This document shows positions 36,179 through 43,484 of a stretch of DNA of 64,000 nt, in pieces. The stretch lies in NCBI RefSeq assembly GCF_051251695.1, contig NZ_JBPOEU010000012.1:1-64000 (forward strand), written 5' to 3'. The translations under genes and the position numbers were made by a program. The notes under the pieces were generated by a model. The model saw nothing but the letters and a program-made list of their open reading frames with translations. It searched no databases and had not been told where the DNA came from. Origin of the DNA: Maritalea sp051251695. GTDB lineage: Bacteria > Pseudomonadota > Alphaproteobacteria > Rhizobiales > Devosiaceae. The stretch's first letter is position 1. Each line of letters begins with the position of its first letter.

Positions 36179-36880
36179 ATGGCCATTCGCGAAATTGTTC
36201 TTGATACCGAAACAACAGGCTTAAGCCCCGCAAGCGGCGATCGGGTGGTCGAAATCGGGTGTGTTGAGTTGATCAATCACATTCCAACAGGCAACAATTT
36301 TCACAAATATTGTAATCCTGAACGGGATATGCCTGAGGGTGCCTTTAAAGTGCATGGGCTTTCAGAAGAGTTTTTGTCTGATAAGCCGCTGTTCAAAGAT
36401 GTCCAACAAGAATTTCGGGACTATATCCAAGATTCAGTGCTCATCATTCACAACGCCCCGTTCGATATGGGTTTTTTGCAGGCTGAACTAGAATGGTGCA
36501 ACGCCCCTCGGCTTGAAAATGATGTTATTGATACGGTCCAACTTGCCCGTAAAGTCCATCCCGGTGCGCGGGTAAGCCTTGACGCGCTTTGCCGTCATTA
36601 TGGCATCGATAATTCACGCCGTACATTACACGGCGCGCTGCTCGATAGTGAGATTTTGGCTGAGGTTTATCTTGAACTCATTGGTGGCCGCCAAGTGGCC
36701 TTTAGTTTGGCGCAGGAAACGACCAAAGAGACCGATATTCAGATCGCACAAAGAAAAGCTCAAGCAAGGCCTAAACCTTTGCCGCAACTGTTGGATGAAA
36801 AACAGCGACAAAATCACAAGGACTTTGTCGCTGAAATGTCTGATGCGCCCCTTTGGCAAAAATACTGGGCGCAAAACTAA
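36179..36880 (+). CDS. dnaQ: DNA polymerase III epsilon subunit (3'-5' proofreading exonuclease)
   Basis: 233 residues of DEDDh exonuclease: Exo I LDTETTGL (Asp, Glu), Exo II HNAPFDMGFL and Exo III RRTLHGALLDSEILAEVY with the final Asp. Family-typical length; a basic, glutamine-rich tail follows residue 180. AAGGCGA precedes the ATG. Close behind coaE, converging on secB. Confidence 0.95.
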   Translation: MAIREIVLDTETTGLSPASGDRVVEIGCVELINHIPTGNNFHKYCNPERDMPEGAFKVHGLSEEFLSDKPLFKDVQQEFRDYIQDSVLIIHNAPFDMGFLQAELEWCNAPRLENDVIDTVQLARKVHPGARVSLDALCRHYGIDNSRRTLHGALLDSEILAEVYLELIGGRQVAFSLAQETTKETDIQIAQRKAQARPKPLPQLLDEKQRQNHKDFVAEMSDAPLWQKYWAQN

Positions 36881-36919
36881 AAAACTTGAGAGCATAAATG
36901 CTGTTAGCCAGCTAAAATC

Positions 36920-36937
36920 AACTAGCGACTGCTAGTT
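36920..36937. repeat. palindrome at secB 3' end
   Basis: AACTAGC-GACT-GCTAGTT, 7-bp arms overlapping the secB stop. Related to the palindrome at 18052 (same AACTAGC arm). It lies between convergent dnaQ and secB but has no adjacent T-run. Confidence 0.5.
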
Positions 36938-37429
36938 TACAGTTTTGTCGTCGCCTTCTTTAATTTTAGCCGCTGCTGCTTCCAAATTCTGGCGATAGAT
37001 CGTGCTGAAATCTACTGGTTCCATCAACAATGGCGGGAAACCGCCATTTTGCGTTACAGTTGAAAGAATTTGGCGGGCAAATGGGAAAATCAATCTTGGG
37101 CATTCAATCATAACCAAGGGATGAATTTGGTTTTCTGGGAAGTTCTTGATGTTGAACAATCCGCCATAGACCAATTCAACATTAAACAGGATATTGTCAT
37201 CACGCTCGGCTTTAGCATTGATGGTCAATTCAACCGCAAAAATGTCGTCATCTTGCTTTTGTGCGCCCACATTGATGCTAATTGCAATTTGTGGGGCCGG
37301 GCCAGATGCTAACGATGCAGGGGCATTCGGGTTCTCAAAGCTTAGGTCTTTGATATATTGACCAACAATTTGCAATGAAGGTTGTGGTGCATTGGTGTCA
37401 GTTGCTGTGTTTGGTGTTTCGTCGGCCAT
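36932..37429 (-). CDS. secB: protein-export chaperone SecB
   Basis: 165 residues; homotetrameric chaperone delivering precursors to SecA. The core (PSLQIVGQYIKDLSFENPNAP, VGAQKQDDDIFAVELTINA, LVYGGLFNIKNFPENQIHPLVMIECPRLIFPFARQIL) is intact, with an N-terminal acidic tail and the typical GGFPPLLMEPVDFSTIYRQ near the end. Monocistronic, between dnaQ and fxsA. Confidence 0.97.
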   Translation of the reverse strand: MADETPNTATDTNAPQPSLQIVGQYIKDLSFENPNAPASLASGPAPQIAISINVGAQKQDDDIFAVELTINAKAERDDNILFNVELVYGGLFNIKNFPENQIHPLVMIECPRLIFPFARQILSTVTQNGGFPPLLMEPVDFSTIYRQNLEAAAAKIKEGDDKTVN

Positions 37430-37525
37430 CGATCTGCCTATCTTTGATTAAAAAACTCGAGAAGCTGGCTAGCATCTTTGAAAAGGTGCGGCAAGTAATG
37501 AACAGGCTGGAGGGCCATTTCTTGC

Positions 37526-37987
37526 CTATTGACCGTCCCGCCATTTATTTTCATCCAATTCAATCACGCCATCATCGTCTTCTGGCTGCGTAGGCTGGTT
37601 CGAAGAATATGTCGTGTGACTTGAAGCGGAGACAATATTGACCCGTTTGCGCATATATTCAAAAATCATATAGCGTACTTGGGGAACAAATAGGGCAAAC
37701 CCCACCGCGTCAGTGAAAAATCCAGGGGTCAATAAAAGCGCACCTGCAATTGCCAGCATAATTCCATCAACGATGGATTGACCGGGGAATTGCCCAACAC
37801 GCATTTTCCCCTGCACATCGGCCCAAACCGCAAAACCTTGAAGTCGCAGCAAATAAGAGCCCAATAAAGCGGTGAACACCACGCCGCCCATGGTCCACCA
37901 AAAACCGATAAGGCCGCCCATAGCGACAAAAATTGCGATTTCGATTATCGGCACAACCAGAAATAAAGCGAATAAATAGCGTCCCAA
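37526..37987 (-). CDS. fxsA: FxsA-family membrane protein
   Basis: 153 residues from TTG 37987, chosen because AAAGG lies 8 bases upstream; the longer frame to 38032 adds an unlikely start. The N-terminal LFALFLVVPIIEIAIFVAMGG and the second hydrophobic block (GVVFTALLGSYLLRLQGF, LLLTPGFFTDAVGF) match FxsA, a cytoplasmic-membrane protein whose E. coli member relieves F-plasmid exclusion of phage T7. The C-terminus is hydrophilic. Divergent from the Tim44-like gene. Confidence 0.9.
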   Translation of the reverse strand: MGRYLFALFLVVPIIEIAIFVAMGGLIGFWWTMGGVVFTALLGSYLLRLQGFAVWADVQGKMRVGQFPGQSIVDGIMLAIAGALLLTPGFFTDAVGFALFVPQVRYMIFEYMRKRVNIVSASSHTTYSSNQPTQPEDDDGVIELDENKWRDGQ

Positions 37988-38138
37988 TTGAACAACCTTT
38001 CTAAAAATGCACGTGAAAGTGAACCAAAACACATAAATACCGGTTATGCATGCTAGTCACAGCCATGTTTCGTTCTATATATAGGGGCGATTGATAAAGA
38101 ATACGAGTGTCGCGAGGCGACACAAATTTGAGGCAGAT

Positions 38139-38861
38139 ATGGGCGATTTTTTTGATATTCCAACATTGTTCTTTCTCGTTATAGCCGTTGTGGTTTTGCT
38201 ACGGCTTAGAAGTGTTTTGGGCACGCGAGATGGCTTTGAGCGGCCACCTGAACGTCCTGACCAAAATGAGGATGAGGGTGAAGATAATTCGGATAACGTC
38301 GTTAGCCTGCCAAATCGCGAGCCAAAGGTGAAACCCGCCAATTTGGACGCAGAAAAGCGCGCGCTTAAGCTAGAAGCTGAAGTTGAAAACTACGCTGACA
38401 ACAATGCTGAGCTTGCAGCTGGTCTTAACCAGATCATTCAAGCGGATCAAAATTTTGGTCCAAAATCCTTCATGGACGGCGCGATTTCAGCCTATGAGAT
38501 GGTTGTTGTGGCGTTTGCTGAAGGCGATCGCAAAACGTTGAAAATGATTCTTGATAAACCTGTTTATGAAGGTTTTGAATCTGCCATCGAAGAACGCGAA
38601 AAACGAGGCGAGAAAGTCGATTTCACGTTTGTTGGGTTTTCCAAGGTGAAAATGAGCAATGCTGAAATGGACGGCAAGAACGCACTTGTAACGATTGAAT
38701 ATGCGGCACAGGTTGTTTCAGCCACCAAAAATGCTGAAGGTCAATTGATTGATGGCGACGAGGAAGCCGTTGTCAATATTGCGGATGAGTGGACATTTTC
38801 GCGCAACACAAAATCTCGCGATCCCAACTGGAAATTGGTCAGCACAAACCAATTGGATTAG
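38139..38861 (+). CDS. Tim44-like domain protein
   Basis: 240 residues from ATG 38139 (GAGGCAG upstream). One N-terminal membrane segment (about 7-20, TLFFLVIAVVVLL), an acidic linker (about 30-60), and a Tim44-like domain (about 100-240: SFMDGAISAYEMVVVAFAEGDRKTLKMIL, DEWTFSRNTKSRDPNWKLVST). Bacterial homologues of mitochondrial Tim44 are inner-membrane proteins whose exact role is unsettled. Twenty bases separate it from the Smr gene; in many related genomes an mltA gene lies between the two. Confidence 0.9.
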   Translation: MGDFFDIPTLFFLVIAVVVLLRLRSVLGTRDGFERPPERPDQNEDEGEDNSDNVVSLPNREPKVKPANLDAEKRALKLEAEVENYADNNAELAAGLNQIIQADQNFGPKSFMDGAISAYEMVVVAFAEGDRKTLKMILDKPVYEGFESAIEEREKRGEKVDFTFVGFSKVKMSNAEMDGKNALVTIEYAAQVVSATKNAEGQLIDGDEEAVVNIADEWTFSRNTKSRDPNWKLVSTNQLD

Positions 38862-38881
38862 GAGCAACGGAACTTAACGAC

Positions 38882-39493
38882 ATGTCACGCGCTAAAAAAC
38901 CACCAAAAGACCTTGCCGATTGGCACCTTTGGAGTGAAGTGACAAAGTCTGTCAGCCCTCTTAGGCCGCATCAAACCGATGTGCTGCGGGTAAAGCCGAG
39001 TGTTCCGCCAGTTGTTTTAGACAAAAAAATAAAAGTGAAAGTGCGACCAGCTGCAAAAAACTGGTCGCCCTTGCCGACCCATCTTGGCGATCAAGATCGC
39101 CACATTCCCCATATCAATTCAACATTGGCGCACCCAAAGCCTGATAAGCCAATTGATCATAAGCTAAAGCGCAAAATCGCCCGCGGACGCGTTTCAATCG
39201 ATGCGACGCTCGACTTGCACGGTATGCGCCAGACAGAAGCACATTCTGCCCTAATTCACTTCGTCTCATCTGCCTTTTATCGTGGCGCCCGCAATATCCT
39301 GGTGATCACCGGTAAAGGGGTTAAGCGCACAGGATATGCAGAATTCGAACAAAAAGGCGTCCTGCGATATCTTGTGCCCAATTGGCTAAAAGAGCCAAAG
39401 CTTTTGCACATGGTTGCTGGCGTTGACGCGGCTGCGCAAAATCACGGCGGCGCGGGTGCTCTATATGTCCGGCTTAAAAAGGGGACAAAATGA
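38882..39493 (+). CDS. Smr-domain protein
   Basis: 203 residues from ATG 38882. A basic N-terminal half (about 1-100) precedes a C-terminal Smr domain with the LDLHG motif (ATLDLHGMRQTEAHSAL), ILVITGKG and a terminal GALYVRL. Smr domains act as nucleases in mismatch or ribosome rescue; for this subfamily the role is not established. It overlaps the following regulator by ATGA. Confidence 0.92.
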   Translation: MSRAKKPPKDLADWHLWSEVTKSVSPLRPHQTDVLRVKPSVPPVVLDKKIKVKVRPAAKNWSPLPTHLGDQDRHIPHINSTLAHPKPDKPIDHKLKRKIARGRVSIDATLDLHGMRQTEAHSALIHFVSSAFYRGARNILVITGKGVKRTGYAEFEQKGVLRYLVPNWLKEPKLLHMVAGVDAAAQNHGGAGALYVRLKKGTK

Positions 39494-39873
39494 CCCCGCT
39501 CGGCGCAAAAATCCGCAAAATCCGCAAGGAACGACAAATTTCGCTTAAGCAGATGGCCAGCGATTTAGATGTTTCCAGTGCCTATCTTTCAGCGCTTGAG
39601 CACGGCCATCGCGGCAAACCAACATGGTTTATGCTGCAGCGTATCATTTCCTATTTTAACGTGATTTGGGACGAAGCAGAAGAATTGCAACGCCTTGCGG
39701 AAATTTCTGATCCTAAAATTTATATTGATACGGCCGGTCTAGCGCCCAAAGCCACCGAATTGACCAATAAACTGTCCCAAAATATCTCCAGTTTAGAGGA
39801 AGAAGACTTGATGTATTTGGTTCAAGAAGTTGAGCAGCGTGGCGCGCGCGCGCGGGCGAAAAACAACAAATAG
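39490..39873 (+). CDS. XRE-family helix-turn-helix protein
   Basis: 127 residues. An N-terminal HTH (about 7-65: KIRKIRKERQISLKQMASDLDVSSAYLSALEHGHRGKP) and a short alpha-helical C-terminus rich in Glu. Coupled to the Smr gene by an ATGA overlap, a linkage I recall from other Hyphomicrobiales near gyrB. Target genes unknown. Confidence 0.9.
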   Translation: MTPLGAKIRKIRKERQISLKQMASDLDVSSAYLSALEHGHRGKPTWFMLQRIISYFNVIWDEAEELQRLAEISDPKIYIDTAGLAPKATELTNKLSQNISSLEEEDLMYLVQEVEQRGARARAKNNK

Positions 39874-39899
39874 AACAAAGTTCCAACATTGGTGGCAAG

Positions 39900-40685
39900 A
39901 TGAACGTACTTGATCAATTTAAGCTTACCGGCAAACGGGCGTTGGTAACCGGGGCAAGTCGTGGTCTGGGCTTTCAGATGGCCATGGCGCTTGCCCAAGC
40001 TGGCGCCGATGTGATCATCACTGGACGCAACGCTGAAACTCTTGAAAAATCGCGTAAAGAGTTAGCTCAATTTGGCACCAAAATTGATGTGGTCGCGGTT
40101 GATATGGCTGACCCGAAAACGTGTGAAGAGGCGTTTGAACAATTGGCAGCCGGCCAATTCGGCCCAATTCATATTCTGATCAACAATATTGGCGGACGCA
40201 CTGGTCCACAACAAACCCAGGATTTGACGCTTGAGCAATGGCAAGAAGCGATTGACCTCAATCTTACCAGCTGTTTCTTGGGGACAAAAATACTGGGTCG
40301 CGAAATGATAAAACGCGCCGAGGGCGGCAGAATTATCAACGTTGCCTCGATGAATGCCTATGTGTCCAATCGCGGCATTGGCGGACGATCATATGAAACA
40401 GCGAAAGCGGCAATGGTCCAGTTCACCAAAGCCACGGCGGCTGATTGGGCTCCATTTGGCATCAATGTAAATGCCATTTGCCCCGGGCTTTTCATGACTG
40501 ATGCAAATGTAGAATGGAATAAAACTAAACCAGAAGTGATTGAACAAATCACCAACTCAACGCCCATGGGCCGAGCTGGCGAACCTTCTGAACTTGGCCC
40601 ACTTGCTGTTTACCTTGCTAGTCCAGCGTCAAGTTACATGACGGGCGCGGCGTTGGTAATTGATGGCGGCTATACGCTTTGGTAG
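39900..40685 (+). CDS. short-chain dehydrogenase/reductase
   Basis: 261 residues; NAD(P)-dependent oxidoreductase. Cofactor motif TGASRGLG (about 18-25), NNIGG near 100, and the catalytic Ser-Tyr-Lys in VASMNAYVSNRGIGG-RSYETAK (about 148-172). The C-terminal YMTGAALVIDGGYTLW is the classical SDR ending. Sequence resembles gluconate-5-dehydrogenase-like SDRs, but the substrate cannot be fixed. 26 bases after the HTH gene. Confidence 0.9.
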   Translation: MNVLDQFKLTGKRALVTGASRGLGFQMAMALAQAGADVIITGRNAETLEKSRKELAQFGTKIDVVAVDMADPKTCEEAFEQLAAGQFGPIHILINNIGGRTGPQQTQDLTLEQWQEAIDLNLTSCFLGTKILGREMIKRAEGGRIINVASMNAYVSNRGIGGRSYETAKAAMVQFTKATAADWAPFGINVNAICPGLFMTDANVEWNKTKPEVIEQITNSTPMGRAGEPSELGPLAVYLASPASSYMTGAALVIDGGYTLW

Positions 40686-40771
40686 CGATTAAGGCATGGC
40701 AACGAGGCGGCCGTTGATCTAGTCTGACATCTTGGGCGCTTAAAATTGAACCAAAATATTTTTAATTTTTG

Positions 40772-40797
40772 TGATCCAAATATGAAGATTGAACGTT
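40772..40797 (+). promoter_or_regulatory. possible autoregulated ECF promoter
   Basis: TGATCC, 16 bases, CGTT, 32 bases upstream of the ECF sigma start. Same spacing as the patterns at 8909-8934 and 42139-42164. Tentative. Confidence 0.4.
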
Positions 40798-40828
40798 TCA
40801 CGAAAACGCCATAGTTTAAGGCCATTAA

Positions 40829-41401
40829 ATGGGCATTCTCGAAGCAACTGCAGGTGAAAGTTTGCCAGCAAATGATCTAGATTTATTGATTGGGCGTGTC
40901 GCTTTAAAAGATCGACAGGCCTTTTCTGTGCTTTATCAGCGCACATCTTCGAAACTTTTTGGCATTTGCCTTCGTATCTTAAATGATAGGAGCGAAGCTG
41001 AGGACGTGTTGCAAGAAATCTATATCAAAGTTTGGAACAAGGCAGATAAGTACGCCACAGGCCGTGCAAGCGTTATCGCATGGCTTTCAACGATTGCGCG
41101 CAACCAAGCGATTGATCGATATAGAGCACGTGGCAAGCCAACTGACGATCTAGATGATCATCATGAGATTTCGGACTTGGCCCCCACGCCAGAACAGGCA
41201 GCGCTCCACTCAGATCAAAAAAGCCAAATCGATGCATGTCTTGATCAACTCAACCCAGATCATGCACAAGCTGTGCGCAAAACATATCTGGCTGGCTGGT
41301 CCTATCAAGAATCTGCGGATACATTAAAAATACCGCTCAACACGGTCAAAACATGGATCCGACGTAGTCTAATGCAATTAAAGGAGTGTTTGGACAAATG
41401 A
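40829..41401 (+). CDS. ECF sigma factor (SigK-like)
   Basis: 190 residues. Region 2 (about 30-95: AFSVLYQRTSSKLFGICLRIL, EDVLQEIYIKVWNKADKY, SVIAWLSTIARNQAIDRYR) and region 4 (about 135-185: LNPDHAQAVRKTYLAGWSYQESADTLKIPLNTVKTWIRRSL) are both complete. No sigma region 3, as for ECF group. The adjacent RskA-type anti-sigma, overlapping by ATGA, and a fasciclin gene reproduce the SigK-RskA-fasciclin module known from actinobacteria and alphaproteobacteria. Confidence 0.93.
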   Translation: MGILEATAGESLPANDLDLLIGRVALKDRQAFSVLYQRTSSKLFGICLRILNDRSEAEDVLQEIYIKVWNKADKYATGRASVIAWLSTIARNQAIDRYRARGKPTDDLDDHHEISDLAPTPEQAALHSDQKSQIDACLDQLNPDHAQAVRKTYLAGWSYQESADTLKIPLNTVKTWIRRSLMQLKECLDK

Positions 41402-42096
41402 GCACTCCTTTAAACGAACAAGACCGCTGGCTAGCAGCAGAATTTGCGCTGGGTGGTTTGGCAGATGAATTACGGGCCGAAGCGGCTAAGCGCTATGATC
41501 AAGATATCGAGTTTCGTCAAGAAGTCGATGAATGGTCAGAACGCTTGTCACCAATGTTGGAAACGGTGGCACCGGTAACCCCACCCGCCCACGTTTGGAA
41601 AAACATTGCAGATCAGTTGAACCTTTCAAACCCGGCCCAATTGAGCTGGTTTGGAAAATTATTCAGCAACAAAATTTACGGCATTTTTTCTGCTGCGCTC
41701 GCGGTACTTGTTTTGGTTGTCGGTATTGGATATTTGCCGCAGTTTTTGACCAAGGATTTGCCGCCCCTTACCGCCATATTGAGCGGAGAGCAGGCACCAG
41801 CAGCGCTAGTTGCCAATTACGATGTGCGCAATGGAAAAATGATTGTTACAACGAATATGCAAGCCGCTGATGGTCACGATCATGAATTGTGGGTCATTCC
41901 GGGCGAAAATGCCACGCCTGTTTCCATGGGCGTTGTTGCGCCAACTGGCACCGCAGAACTGGCTTTGTCAGAAGACATGAAAGGTCTTTTGATCGACGGT
42001 GTGACTTTGGCCATTACAGTTGAGCCAGATGGTGGCGCACCAGAGGGCATTCCAACCGGTCCGGTCATCGCGTCAGGTACTTTAGCCATAGGGTAA
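41398..42096 (+). CDS. RskA-type anti-sigma factor
   Basis: 232 residues from ATG 41398, overlapping the sigma stop. An N-terminal cytoplasmic sigma-binding part (about 1-80, RWLAAEFALGGLADELRAEA), one membrane helix (about 98-118, IFSAALAVLVLVVGIGYL) and a periplasmic RskA domain ending HELWVIPGENATPVSMG...GVTLAITVEPDGGAPEG-IPTGPV. It probably holds the ECF factor at the membrane until stress-triggered release. No zinc-binding HxxxCxxC motif is seen. Confidence 0.92.
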   Translation: MSTPLNEQDRWLAAEFALGGLADELRAEAAKRYDQDIEFRQEVDEWSERLSPMLETVAPVTPPAHVWKNIADQLNLSNPAQLSWFGKLFSNKIYGIFSAALAVLVLVVGIGYLPQFLTKDLPPLTAILSGEQAPAALVANYDVRNGKMIVTTNMQAADGHDHELWVIPGENATPVSMGVVAPTGTAELALSEDMKGLLIDGVTLAITVEPDGGAPEGIPTGPVIASGTLAIG

Positions 42097-42138
42097 GTTA
42101 TTGATTTTTAATGGTTTCAAAAATAATTACACTTTTTT

Positions 42139-42164
42139 GAAACTAATTTGAGTTTTTACCCGTT
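42139..42164 (+). promoter_or_regulatory. possible ECF promoter of the second fasciclin gene
   Basis: GAAACT, 16 bases, CGTT, 52 bases upstream of the gene (TGAAAC with 17-base spacing is also possible). The AATTTGA after the -35-like element matches the first fasciclin promoter. Tentative. Confidence 0.4.
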
Positions 42165-42215
42165 GCTCTAATAACCCCAAAAAAATGGGGGCAATTAGGA
42201 AACGGAGAACTTTAA

Positions 42216-42779
42216 ATGATTAAATCAGTTTTGAAATCATCTACCGCCCTTGTAATGGCTGCTGGCATCGCATTTGCTTCATCTACTGCATTTGCTGAAA
42301 ACCCAATGGTTGGCGGCGCTGCAATGCTTGAAGACAAAAACATTGTTGAAAACGCTGTAAACTCAAAAGACCACACAACTTTGGTTGCAGCGGTAACCGC
42401 AGCTGGTCTTGTTGAAACATTGGCGTCTGAAGGCCCATTCACTGTATTCGCACCCGTAAACTCAGCATTTGAAGCTTTGCCTGAAGGCACAGTCGAAACA
42501 TTGCTTAAGCCTGAAAACAAGGACATGCTGGTTAAAGTACTTACCGCGCACGTTGTTGCAGGTAAAATCTCAGGTGCCGATTTGATGAAAATGACCATGG
42601 ACAATGGCGGCACATATGCGTTCACAACAGTGAGCGGAGATTCGCTAACAGCCCAGGTTAAGAACGACCAGCTTTACATCATCGATGAAAACATGGGCGC
42701 AGCAAAAGTTACGATCGCTGACGTCAACCAATCAAATGGTGTTATTCACGTTGTAAACGCTGTTTTGGTTCCAAAATAA
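42216..42779 (+). CDS. secreted fasciclin (FAS1) domain protein
   Basis: 187 residues. A Sec signal peptide (about 1-27, STAFA-EN) and one FAS1 domain (about 43-185: LVAAVTAAGLVETLASEGPFTVFAPVNSAFEALPEGTVETLL, LTAHVVAGKI, NGVIHVVNAVLVPK). Highly similar in layout to the gene at 8344 but longer at the N-terminal side of the domain. Placed directly behind ECF-RskA genes, so likely the main target of that sigma factor. Confidence 0.94.
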   Translation: MIKSVLKSSTALVMAAGIAFASSTAFAENPMVGGAAMLEDKNIVENAVNSKDHTTLVAAVTAAGLVETLASEGPFTVFAPVNSAFEALPEGTVETLLKPENKDMLVKVLTAHVVAGKISGADLMKMTMDNGGTYAFTTVSGDSLTAQVKNDQLYIIDENMGAAKVTIADVNQSNGVIHVVNAVLVPK

Positions 42780-42789
42780 GCATTTGGTT

Positions 42790-42818
42790 GAAGGCTGGTT
42801 CTTTTAGAGCCAGCCTTC
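42790..42818 (+). terminator. fasciclin-msrB intergenic hairpin (attenuator-like)
   Basis: The stem GAAGGCTGG/CCAGCCTTC (9 bp, with an inner TCT/AGA) lies 11 bases after the fasciclin stop and 40 bases before msrB. No T-run follows, so it may stabilise the fasciclin mRNA or only partly stop transcription into msrB. Confidence 0.6.
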
Positions 42819-42858
42819 GCTCCAACTTAATCGGCAAGGGAAACATAAGGTAAGCATC

Positions 42859-43392
42859 ATGTCAGACGATAAAAATCTCGACCGACGTTCATTTTTAAAA
42901 AAGAACGGCCTTATGCTCGGCGCGCTGGCAATAGCTGGTGTAGGCGGGGGCGGATATCTCTTGCAGCGCACTGGTGGCTCTCGTGCAGTTGCCGCAGAAG
43001 GCAGCTTTGAAATTAGTCGGACCCCTGAAGAGTGGAAAGCGCAGCTCACTGAAAATCAGTATCTGGTTTTGCGTGAAGAAAAAACCGAACGTCCCTACAC
43101 CTCAGATTTACTCGAAGAAAAACGCGAAGGCACTTATCACTGCGCTGGTTGCGACCTGGCCGTTTATTCATCGACCACCAAATTCAACAGCGATACCGGC
43201 TGGCCAAGTTATTGGGCTTCCATTGAAAATGCGGTACGCACGAAACCGGACAACACGCTGTTTACGGCCCGCACCGAAGTTCATTGCCGCCGTTGTGGTG
43301 GACATTTTGGCCATATTTTTGATGATGGACCGGAGCCAACAGGCAAGCGGCATTGTTTAAATGGCATCGCGCTGACGTTTAAAGCGGCATAA
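42859..43392 (+). CDS. msrB: Tat-exported peptide-methionine (R)-S-oxide reductase MsrB
   Basis: 177 residues. A twin-arginine signal (RRSFLKK, residues 9-15, then a hydrophobic stretch to about 33) precedes the MsrB domain: four zinc cysteines 95, 98, 143 and 146, GWPSYW near 114, RTEVHC, and catalytic Cys166 in RHCLNG. It reduces methionine-R-sulfoxide in proteins. Export puts it in the periplasm, in keeping with the envelope-stress ECF module just upstream. AAGG precedes the ATG. Confidence 0.94.
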   Translation: MSDDKNLDRRSFLKKNGLMLGALAIAGVGGGGYLLQRTGGSRAVAAEGSFEISRTPEEWKAQLTENQYLVLREEKTERPYTSDLLEEKREGTYHCAGCDLAVYSSTTKFNSDTGWPSYWASIENAVRTKPDNTLFTARTEVHCRRCGGHFGHIFDDGPEPTGKRHCLNGIALTFKAA

Positions 43393-43450
43393 CAGCGATA
43401 AACAGATATTGAACTGTCCACTGCATCCGCCCATCCCAGCAGTGGATAAA

Positions 43451-43481
43451 AGAGCGTGTTTTTCAAAGCACGCTCTTTTTT
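43451..43481. terminator. bidirectional terminator msrB / hslU
   Basis: The 8-bp stem AGAGCGTG/CACGCTCT (43451-43458 with 43469-43476) is followed by T's for the rightward msrB transcript and, read backwards, by TTTT for the leftward hslU transcript. Confidence 0.9.
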
Positions 43482-43484
43482 GCT

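Noticed and set aside
38003..38023. GCACGTGAAAGTGAA upstream of fxsA as a possible parS
   Set aside because: Only the CACGTGAAA core matches; too many mismatches.
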